A stretch of 5,038 nt of DNA from Opitutales bacterium. Lineage in GTDB: Bacteria; Verrucomicrobiota; Verrucomicrobiae; Opitutales; CAG-312. Both the position numbers and the translations under genes were made by a program. This document shows positions 1 through 5,038 of the stretch, piece after piece. Below the pieces are notes generated by a model. It searched no databases. It worked only from the letters and a program-made list of their open reading frames with translations, and had not been told where the DNA came from. The stretch is taken from the NCBI GenBank assembly GCA_017623955.1, contig JAGAOA010000141.1:1-5038 (forward strand), written 5' to 3'. The stretch's first letter is position 1. Each line of letters opens with the position of its first letter.

Positions 1-1079
1 TGTTGGGTAGTTGCGTAAGTAGTGGTAACAAAAAATCTAAGGGCGTAAAAGCTATTGCAAAAACCGACGGTAAAGGCGACCCCAAAATGCGAGGGCCCTT
101 CCCTATTCTGTCCACCCCTTATGAAGAATCGGGCGATGTAGATTATAAAACACTCGCAAAAGAAGCAAAGTTTGTTAGCGATAGTGGTTGCAACATGATT
201 TGGCCACAATCTAACGATGCAATTGATTTGCTTTCTACCGAAGAAAAATTCAAAGGTATGGAAGCTATCGCTCACGCTTTGCAAAATTCAAAATCTACCG
301 TTGCATTTGGTTGTAATGGCAAAGATACCGCCGATATGGTAGAGTATGTAAAATATGTAGAAACGCTCGCCGACAAATACAAAAACACTAACATAGCTAT
401 AATAGCTCGACCAGCCGACAATACAAAAACTCAAAATGATGTAAAAAAGGATTTCTTAGAACTACAAAAACACACAGCACGTCCCACAATTATACAAACA
501 GTTAATTTAAGTTGTAATATAAAGTCGATAGATGTCGACTTACTCATCGACTTAGCAAAGCAAAATCCAAAAGTTTTTGGATACATAAAAGAAGAAACTG
601 GAAACGCTATTGAATGCAACGCTCGTATGGCAAAGGAAATTGCCGCAAAACCTATAATACATGCCGTTTACAGTGCTTGGGGTGGCTGGCAATGGTTGTA
701 TCAATCGCGTAGAATAGGCTCTGAAGGTTTAGTTACAGAGCGTGCAGTTTATGCCGACTTACTTGCTTACATTTGGAAACGTATGGAAAATGGAGATGCC
801 GACGGTACATTATCAGATGCCTTTGCAAAGCTTTTATTAGCATTCAATTTTACATATTACTCAAAAGGTGGAACGTTATCTCATTTGCGTGGAGCACACT
901 TATATGTTGGGCAGAAGCGTGGAATTTTCAAAAACAGAATTTCCAGAGAATACGCACTACAAAAGGGCAAACAAGTAATTCCACCTAAACCTATCATCAG
1001 CAATTTTGAAATGACTCAACAACAAATGGACGAGATTGACACTTGTTTAGAATGTTTATCGCCTTACTTTAAAATATAA
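1..1079 (+). CDS. Exported (probable lipoprotein) dihydrodipicolinate synthase/N-acetylneuraminate lyase family protein, 5' end missing
   Basis: This is a class I (Schiff-base) aldolase-superfamily TIM barrel, open at the left edge; residue numbers count the TTG at base 3 as 1. That TTG is probably an internal Leu codon: the residues L-G-S-C (1-4) fit a lipobox, the preceding partial codon (xTG) would be Met, Leu or Val, and a polar Ser/Lys/Gly-rich linker follows to about residue 28. The barrel starts at RGPFPILSTPY (30-40), matching the strand-1 motif of DapA proteins. The Schiff-base lysine is K196 in GYIKEETG (193-200). The usual GTTGE motif is replaced by WPQSND (67-72), and the strand-5 YNVP tyrosine is absent (IIQTVN, 163-168). 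A GGW..LY segment and VTERAVYADLL follow as in the family. The visible part is already longer than the usual ~300 residues. The substrate cannot be told; true DHDPS or sialate lyase activity seems unlikely. It converges on prmC, one base apart. Family assignment is firm, export is inference. Confidence 0.85.
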   Translation, partial: LGSCVSSGNKKSKGVKAIAKTDGKGDPKMRGPFPILSTPYEESGDVDYKTLAKEAKFVSDSGCNMIWPQSNDAIDLLSTEEKFKGMEAIAHALQNSKSTVAFGCNGKDTADMVEYVKYVETLADKYKNTNIAIIARPADNTKTQNDVKKDFLELQKHTARPTIIQTVNLSCNIKSIDVDLLIDLAKQNPKVFGYIKEETGNAIECNARMAKEIAAKPIIHAVYSAWGGWQWLYQSRRIGSEGLVTERAVYADLLAYIWKRMENGDADGTLSDAFAKLLLAFNFTYYSKGGTLSHLRGAHLYVGQKRGIFKNRISREYALQKGKQVIPPKPIISNFEMTQQQMDEIDTCLECLSPYFKI

Positions 1080-1080
1080 T

Positions 1081-1923
1081 TTAAACACTTGCAAATACAT
1101 ATCGGGAGCGTTGCGACATATCGTTTACGCTCTCTATTTTTTTGTATTGTGTTACAAATTCTTCTGCCAAAATATTTGGCTGATTTATGCCACATTCACA
1201 GGCAAGAAGCCCATTTTCGTTCAAATAATTTGGTGCTTTTTCAAGAATTTTTCTCAAGTCGGCTATTCCGTTATCATCGGAACGCAAAGCTGTTAAAGGG
1301 TCAAAATCTTTCACTTCTGGCTCTGCCGATTCAACTTCAGAATCGCTTAAATATGGTGGATTTGAAACAATTAAATCAAACTTACCCGATACATTTTCAA
1401 ACCAATCAGACTGCAAAAATTCAACATCTAAATTGAGCTTGATTGCATTTTCTGTTGCTAACGCCAAAGCATCGGAACTAATATCTACACCAACTACCTT
1501 AGCATTTGGAAAATAATTTTTTAAAGCTAATGAAATAGCACCTGTGCCAACACCTAACTCAAGAATTGAAAACTCTGCTTGCACATCTTTGCAAAGATAC
1601 TTTTCAACGAGTAATTCGCAAAGATATTCTGTTTCAGGACGGGGAATTAACGCGCGTGCATCGCAATTTAACGTAATACCAAAAAATTCGGTTGCACCCA
1701 AGATATGCTGAAGTGGCTCGCGTTTTGCACGTCTACGTACCAATTCTCTAAATACATCTAATTTTGCTGGAACTATTGGATCTTCAAAATGCAAAAACAA
1801 TTCAAGACGCTTACACTGCAATACATGGGCTAACAACAACTGAGCATCAAGTTTTGCATCAGGTACTCCCTTGCTTTGAAAATAAGCAACAGTTTTATTG
1901 AGAATTTCAAGTATACTTTGCAC
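1081..1923 (-). CDS. prmC: Peptide chain release factor N5-glutamine methyltransferase PrmC (HemK)
   Basis: The enzyme uses S-adenosylmethionine to methylate the glutamine of the GGQ motif in class I release factors, which raises termination efficiency; it acts in the cytoplasm. The 280 residues match the family's usual length. An N-terminal helical domain (about 1-75, with DAKLDAQLLLAHVL at 22-35) precedes a Rossmann-type methyltransferase domain. Visible motifs are PRPETE (94-99), motif I ELGVGTG (122-128), the acidic D147 in VGVDIS, and the diagnostic NPPY (188-191) that binds the substrate glutamine. The start is GTG: a stop codon in the same frame lies 9 bases upstream, and the N-terminus aligns well with family members. 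No Shine-Dalgarno is visible. It follows prfA, its substrate gene, by 6 bases, so the two are very likely cotranscribed and perhaps translationally coupled. I see no terminator after its stop on the - strand. Confidence 0.96.
   Translation of the reverse strand: MQSILEILNKTVAYFQSKGVPDAKLDAQLLLAHVLQCKRLELFLHFEDPIVPAKLDVFRELVRRRAKREPLQHILGATEFFGITLNCDARALIPRPETEYLCELLVEKYLCKDVQAEFSILELGVGTGAISLALKNYFPNAKVVGVDISSDALALATENAIKLNLDVEFLQSDWFENVSGKFDLIVSNPPYLSDSEVESAEPEVKDFDPLTALRSDDNGIADLRKILEKAPNYLNENGLLACECGINQPNILAEEFVTQYKKIESVNDMSQRSRYVFASV
1104..1143 (+). terminator. Intrinsic terminator for the DapA-like gene, embedded in prmC
   Basis: GGGAGCG (1104-1110) pairs with CGCTCTC (1128-1134), with one G-U pair, and T1111-A1127 extends it. 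An inner helix GCGA/TCGT (1113-1116 with 1121-1124, one G-U pair) closes on the loop CATA. A run of seven T follows at 1137-1143. The hairpin starts 25 bases past the stop of the + strand gene, a normal distance. On the other strand no T-run follows the hairpin, so it should act only on + strand transcription. The same bases encode the last conserved stretch of PrmC (about residues 260-273). Confidence 0.65.
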
Positions 1924-1929
1924 GTTGGC

Positions 1930-3006
1930 TTATTTTATCAATTCTTGAATACGCTGAGCATAATCGGCATCTTCAAGAGCCTTAATCATTTCTTCAATTT
2001 CGCCATCCATTATCTGAGGCAATGAATGAAGAGTTAAACCAATGCGATGATCTGTCATACGACTCTGAGGAAAATTGTATGTACGAATACGCTCAGAACG
2101 ATCGCCACTGCCAATTTGTTCTCGACGATTTGCTGCATACTTTGCGTGTTCTTCTTGTTGTTTCATTTCAAGCAAACGAGAACGCAACACCTTCAACGCT
2201 TTAGTTTTATTCTTCAACTGCGAACGTTCATCGGCACATTTAACAATCATACCAGTTGGTTTATGCAGAATTTGGACAGCTGAGTCTGTTGTATTAACGC
2301 CTTGTCCTCCAGGACCACTTGCACGAGCAATAGAAATTTCTATATCTTGTGGATCTATATGAATATCGACTTCTTCTGCTTCTGGCAAAACAGCGACCGT
2401 TGCTGCAGATGTATGAATTCTACCTGCAGCTTCTGTTACGGGTACTCGCTGAACACGATGCGTTCCGCACTCATATTTCATTGATCTATACACGTCATCG
2501 CCTGACATCAGAAAGCAAATTTCTTTAAACCCACCTGTTGACGATTCACTTGAACTCAAATTTTCAATTTTCCAACCACGTTTATCTGCATAACGACAGT
2601 ACATTCTGTATAAATCTGCCGCAAATAATGAAGCTTCATCACCGCCTGTACCTGCACGAATTTCTACTACGGTATTACGCGAATCAGTTGGATCGGTAGG
2701 AATCATCATCTTCAAGATTTCATTCTTGAGAGGTTCTACACCTTCTTTAAGCGATGCCAAATCTTCCTTTGCCAATTCAACAAACTCTGGATCTGCGTTT
2801 TCGGCAATTATTTGCTCATTTTCGGCAATCTGTTTAATTACATTTTCGAGAGACTGATAAGTTTCTTTTAGCTTTGTCAACTGCTGATGTTCTCGCGAAA
2901 TTGCACTTGCAGAACGTTGATCATTATAGAAATCAGGAGCACTCATTTTTTCATCGAGAGCCTTCAGACGTACTAAAAACGGGTCAATTGGTGGTATACC
3001 TTCCAT
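1930..3006 (-). CDS. prfA: Peptide chain release factor 1 (RF1)
   Basis: RF1 recognises UAA and UAG in the ribosomal A site and triggers release of the finished peptide. The 358-residue length is typical. An N-terminal helical, coiled-coil-like domain (about 1-105) is followed by the GGDEA segment (121-125). The anticodon-mimic tripeptide is PVT (189-191, in RVPVTEAAGRIHTS), the RF1 type as opposed to the SPF of RF2. The catalytic GGQ is at 233-235 in SGPGGQGVNTTDSAV. The basic C-terminal part carries RSERIRTYNFPQSRMTDHRIG (303-323). The ATG start gives a normal N-terminus. The leader just before it is almost pure A/T with a long T run and no Shine-Dalgarno. The gene lies 25 bases after nadC and 6 bases before prmC, whose product methylates Q235. 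It ends in TAA. Confidence 0.97.
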   Translation of the reverse strand: MEGIPPIDPFLVRLKALDEKMSAPDFYNDQRSASAISREHQQLTKLKETYQSLENVIKQIAENEQIIAENADPEFVELAKEDLASLKEGVEPLKNEILKMMIPTDPTDSRNTVVEIRAGTGGDEASLFAADLYRMYCRYADKRGWKIENLSSSESSTGGFKEICFLMSGDDVYRSMKYECGTHRVQRVPVTEAAGRIHTSAATVAVLPEAEEVDIHIDPQDIEISIARASGPGGQGVNTTDSAVQILHKPTGMIVKCADERSQLKNKTKALKVLRSRLLEMKQQEEHAKYAANRREQIGSGDRSERIRTYNFPQSRMTDHRIGLTLHSLPQIMDGEIEEMIKALEDADYAQRIQELIK

Positions 3007-3031
3007 TGTAAAAAAAATTTAATATAAAAAA

Positions 3032-3967
3032 CTAACTGTCTAAACCTATGTCAATCCATTTACTTGAATGAACTGGAGCCGCACTTGAAACAAAATCAGG
3101 TGCAATTTTAGCTATTTCTGGCAGAGTTTCTATTGTAACCTGACCAGAAACTTCAACCCAAGCTTTATCACCTATAATTTCGAGAGCTTTACGCATATCC
3201 TCATACGAGAAATTATCTAGCATTATCACATCTGCTTCTGCGTCAAGAACTGGCTGAATTTGTTCGATAGAATCTACTTCTACCTCAACTGCTACATTGC
3301 AATTTTTAACTTTTGCAGTACGCACAGCATTTGCCAACATCTCACCATTTACTGCTTGTGCAGCAAAAAGATGATTATCTTTTAACATCACTCTATCAAA
3401 CAAACCAATACGATGATTATAACCACCGCCACATGCAAACGCATATTTTTCAAGTACACGTAAGCCTGGAGTGGTTTTGCGCGTATCGAGTAATTTTGTA
3501 GATGAATCTTTTAACAAATCGGCATACTTAGATGTTTCAGTTGCAACACCCGACAAGCGTTGTAAGAAATTCAACATTATTCTCTCAGCCTGAAGCATTA
3601 TGCGGGCAGATCCTTTAAATTCTCCTAAGACTGTTCCTTTTCTCACACGCTCGCCATCTTCAACTAATGGGAAAAACTCAAGATTTTCATCTTCTGCATA
3701 AGATGAATAAACGTCCATGATTATCGGTATGAGTTTCATACCGCAAACAGACATATCTCTACGTGCAACTAATCGCGCCGATGTTTGTATTTTAGGAGTC
3801 AACGACATTGTAGTTATATCGGCTGCTATTGTAGGTACTGCAGCCAATCCCGCACCTTCTATATCTTCTGCTCTTGCATTTTCTATTAATGCACGCAAAT
3901 ATTTTTGGTCTAATTCCTCCCAAGAAATTTTACGTACTAAATGAGAGATGTACTTTTGCGATTTCAT
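3032..3967 (-). CDS. nadC: Nicotinate-nucleotide pyrophosphorylase, carboxylating (quinolinate phosphoribosyltransferase)
   Basis: The enzyme converts quinolinate and phosphoribosyl pyrophosphate to nicotinate mononucleotide, CO2 and pyrophosphate in de novo NAD synthesis. The family signatures are clear: ERIMLNFLQRLSG (128-140), LDTRKTTPGLR (160-170) with the PRPP/quinolinate-binding R163 and K164, NHRIGLFDRVMLKDNH (184-199) with H185, R186 and K196, an acidic strand VEVEVDS (227-233), and MLDNF (249-253). The C-terminal phosphate-binding region reads SSAAPVHSS (294-302), where many relatives have a G-x-L-T-H type motif. The 311 residues exceed the usual 275-290: there is a short N-terminal extension, and about ten extra residues between ED (34-35) and DITT (50-53), which are normally almost adjacent. 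The ATG begins one base after the upstream phosphatase's TAG, suggesting translational reinitiation. A GAGGAG sits 16 bases upstream, too far for a ribosome-binding site, and is part of the phosphatase coding sequence. nadA and nadB are not in the window. Confidence 0.95.
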   Translation of the reverse strand: MKSQKYISHLVRKISWEELDQKYLRALIENARAEDIEGAGLAAVPTIAADITTMSLTPKIQTSARLVARRDMSVCGMKLIPIIMDVYSSYAEDENLEFFPLVEDGERVRKGTVLGEFKGSARIMLQAERIMLNFLQRLSGVATETSKYADLLKDSSTKLLDTRKTTPGLRVLEKYAFACGGGYNHRIGLFDRVMLKDNHLFAAQAVNGEMLANAVRTAKVKNCNVAVEVEVDSIEQIQPVLDAEADVIMLDNFSYEDMRKALEIIGDKAWVEVSGQVTIETLPEIAKIAPDFVSSAAPVHSSKWIDIGLDS

Positions 3968-3968
3968 A

Positions 3969-4721
3969 CTACGCTAATAGGAACTCCTCTTTGGCTGCTG
4001 ATTGAATTGCTACACGCAATGGTTTATCTTTTGTAGGAATTGACTGAATTTTACATGGAGCTGATAGAGATTTCATCAATGCCATACCACCAGCAACGTC
4101 CCATAAATACAAACCGTGTTCGCTGTATGAATCTGCTCTACCAGCTGCAACCCAAGCCATAGCAAGAGCAGCAGAACCTACCATTCTAACTTTTTTGAAC
4201 TGTTGAGCTGCAAACAAAAACTTTTTTAAATTTTCATCTTCTAAATTTGCAGCACTTGGAAAACCACACATCAACACAGCTTGCGATATTTTATCAGCCC
4301 ACATTGGTTTTGTTTCAACACCATTAATGGTAAAAGGCAATCCATCTCCACCTGCAAAAATTTCACCTCTAGTAAAATCGTAAATTACACCTACAACAGG
4401 TTCCCAACCCTTCATTAATGCAACACTTACGCATACTCCTGGCATACCACGTAAAAAATTATATGTTCCATCGATTGGATCAACAATCCAATAGAAGTCT
4501 CCACGCTCAATTATAGAGGTATCTCCTCCTTGTTCTTCGCCTATAACAGGGATATTTGTAGAAGCAAGTAAATCTCTAATAAACATCTCACTTTCTACAT
4601 CTTCCTGAAGTTTTACATCTTTGCCTGCATCAGAATTTATTCTACGCTTAGCAATACCATTTAAACGATCACCAGCAAGGCGTGCTACATTTATAGCTGT
4701 CTGCAACATCTGTTTATTCAT
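3969..4721 (-). CDS. Inositol monophosphatase family phosphatase (SuhB/HisN-like)
   Basis: A Mg2+-dependent, Li+-sensitive-type sugar/polyol phosphatase of the FIG superfamily. The metal-binding signatures are intact: GEEQ (61-64, E62), WIVDPIDGTYNF (78-89, D81 and D84) and WDVAGG (207-212, D208). The 250 residues are close to the family norm of about 260. The ATG at 4721 gives a typical N-terminal helix (MLQTAINVARLAGDRL). No signal peptide is seen, so it should be cytoplasmic. The sequence alone does not separate myo-inositol-1-phosphatase, histidinol-phosphatase, 3'-phosphoadenosine 5'-phosphate (PAP) phosphatase or broad sugar phosphatase roles, so I give no symbol. It is the first gene of the apparent four-gene operon and ends in TAG one base before the nadC ATG. 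No Shine-Dalgarno precedes it (the leader reads CTCCGCT before the ATG). Its neighbours give no clue to its substrate. Confidence 0.93.
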   Translation of the reverse strand: MNKQMLQTAINVARLAGDRLNGIAKRRINSDAGKDVKLQEDVESEMFIRDLLASTNIPVIGEEQGGDTSIIERGDFYWIVDPIDGTYNFLRGMPGVCVSVALMKGWEPVVGVIYDFTRGEIFAGGDGLPFTINGVETKPMWADKISQAVLMCGFPSAANLEDENLKKFLFAAQQFKKVRMVGSAALAMAWVAAGRADSYSEHGLYLWDVAGGMALMKSLSAPCKIQSIPTKDKPLRVAIQSAAKEEFLLA

Positions 4722-4744
4722 AGCGGAGATATCACCATATATAC

Positions 4745-4773
4745 CCTATATTTACAAGCTTTTTATTTGTAAA
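4745..4773 (-). promoter_or_regulatory. Candidate sigma70-type promoter of the phosphatase-nadC-prfA-prmC operon
   Basis: On the - strand, TTTACA (4773-4768) and TATAGG (4750-4745) are separated by exactly 17 bases and would start transcription roughly 15-20 bases before the phosphatase ATG. The -35 matches the TTGACA consensus at 4 of 6 positions and the -10 matches TATAAT at 4 of 6. The region is so A/T-rich that similar matches arise by chance, and Bacteroidota-type organisms use other promoter consensus sequences. The location between the greA terminator and the operon supports a promoter somewhere here; the exact boxes are a guess. Confidence 0.3.
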
Positions 4774-4783
4774 ACATACAAAT
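4751..4783. repeat. Nested 7-bp inverted repeats overlapping the promoter candidate
   Basis: TTTACAA (4751-4757) is the exact inverse complement of TTGTAAA (4767-4773), with 9 bases between. An overlapping pair, ATTTGTA (4765-4771) and TACAAAT (4777-4783), is also exact, with 5 bases between. The three TTGTA/TACAA half-sites lie in the spacer and -35 region of the candidate promoter, where an operator would sit. In such A/T-rich DNA chance is a real alternative. Confidence 0.3.
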
Positions 4784-4811
4784 ACAGAACTTTCTATAAG
4801 TACTATAAAAT

Positions 4812-4843
4812 AAAAAAAAGGCAATTCATATAGAACTGCCTTT
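4812..4843 (-). terminator. Intrinsic terminator downstream of greA
   Basis: Read on the - strand, AAAGGCAGTTC (4843-4833) pairs with GAATTGCCTTT (4827-4817) over 11 base pairs, with one G-U pair, around a five-base loop (4832-4828). Eight consecutive T (4819-4812) follow, three of them inside the stem. It begins about 30 bases after the greA stop. On the + strand the G-U becomes an A-C mismatch and no comparable T-run follows, so it is directional. It insulates greA from the four-gene operon. Confidence 0.85.
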
Positions 4844-4874
4844 ATCATCAAATTTTACTATATTACCATATATA

Positions 4875-5038
4875 TTAGTCAACGTAACGCTTAAATGATT
4901 CAACTACCCAACGAGTTATATGGTTGTCGATATTAGTTTCAACAGTATCGCCCGCTTTCTTATCCATGAGAGCTCTTGCCAATGGAGTTTGATAAGAGTA
5001 TATTTTCTTTTCTGTATCACTATCCCAAGCACCGAGAA
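4875..5038 (-). CDS. greA: Transcription elongation factor GreA/GreB family, C-terminal part only
   Basis: The gene runs off the right edge; 53 complete codons and a TAA stop (4877-4875) are visible. The translated part is the FKBP-like C-terminal domain of Gre factors. It begins LGAWDSDTEKK, corresponding to the family's G..E.D...G stretch, then IYSYQTPLARALMDKKAGDTV, corresponding to IS..SPLG.AL.GK..GD.V, and ends with a WVVESFKRYVD strand. Gre factors insert into the RNA polymerase secondary channel and stimulate cleavage of backtracked transcripts; the coiled-coil domain that does this lies outside the window, so it cannot be checked and GreA cannot be told from GreB or a longer fused form. 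An intrinsic terminator follows the stop, so it is probably transcribed apart from the genes downstream. Confidence 0.85.
   Translation of the reverse strand, partial: LGAWDSDTEKKIYSYQTPLARALMDKKAGDTVETNIDNHITRWVVESFKRYVD

Noticed and set aside
3..5. TTG as the true start codon of the DapA-like gene
   Set aside because: The residues it opens form a lipobox that needs an upstream signal peptide, no ribosome-binding site can be seen, and the window simply begins here. It is more likely an internal Leu codon.
522..553. Repeated AAGTCGA/TCGACTT motifs (one inverted, two direct copies 12 bases apart) inside the DapA-like gene
   Set aside because: They are explained by repeated Ile-Asp and Asp-Leu codons in the protein (K-S-I-D-V-D-L-L-I-D-L) and have no flanking context suggesting a regulatory or recombination site.
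925..948. Hairpin around GGAATTTTC...GAATTTCC with an A-run loop, considered as a - strand terminator for prmC
   Set aside because: The stem contains mismatches, the T-run falls in the loop and not after the stem, and it lies well over 100 bases beyond the prmC stop.
1089..1436. A + strand open frame of 115 codons opposite the end of prmC
   Set aside because: It lies entirely antisense to a confidently identified prmC, and its translation has no recognisable domain. Open antisense frames are expected here.
3981..3988. GAGGAG as a Shine-Dalgarno sequence for nadC
   Set aside because: It ends about 16 bases before the ATG, well beyond normal spacing, and encodes the Glu-Glu pair near the C-terminus of the phosphatase.
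4621..4833. A + strand 70-codon open frame crossing the phosphatase start and the intergenic region
   Set aside because: Its second half is Lys/Tyr/Ile-rich translation of A/T-rich non-coding DNA and runs through the promoter region and terminator stem. There is no ribosome-binding site or family resemblance.

Overview
The window is AT-rich (by eye well under half G+C), densely coding bacterial chromosome with five genes. It reads as ordinary housekeeping DNA: I see no mobile element, CRISPR array, RNA gene or phage gene. None of the four complete gene starts has a clear Shine-Dalgarno sequence. That, the style of the GreA tail and release factor, and the exported DapA-like protein make me lean towards the Verrucomicrobiota/Lentisphaerota (PVC) group, with Bacteroidota as the alternative. 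This placement is inference from protein style and is not proven.

Left part (1-1079, + strand): a protein of the dihydrodipicolinate synthase/N-acetylneuraminate lyase superfamily, cut by the left window edge. The first visible residues look like a lipobox (L-G-S-C) followed by a hydrophilic linker, so the protein is probably exported and lipid-anchored. The Schiff-base lysine is kept, but the usual catalytic tyrosine and the Thr-Thr motif are gone. Its transcript probably ends at a hairpin plus T-run (1104-1143) that lies inside the 3' end of the convergent prmC gene.

Middle and right (1081-4721, - strand): four tightly packed co-directional genes, in transcription order inositol-monophosphatase-family phosphatase, nadC, prfA, prmC, with gaps of 1, 25 and 6 bases. 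prfA encodes release factor 1 and prmC the methyltransferase that modifies its GGQ glutamine, a classic functional pair. nadC makes nicotinate mononucleotide for NAD synthesis. The phosphatase has no obvious link to the other three beyond shared transcription.

Right edge (4722-5038): a 153-base intergenic region with a weak promoter candidate and nested inverted repeats upstream of the phosphatase, a good intrinsic terminator on the - strand, and then the C-terminal 53 codons of a GreA/GreB-family transcription elongation factor that runs off the right edge. The terminator separates greA from the four-gene operon.

I found no convincing new multi-gene system. The most interesting items are the exported, tyrosine-less DapA-family protein and the terminator embedded antisense in prmC.
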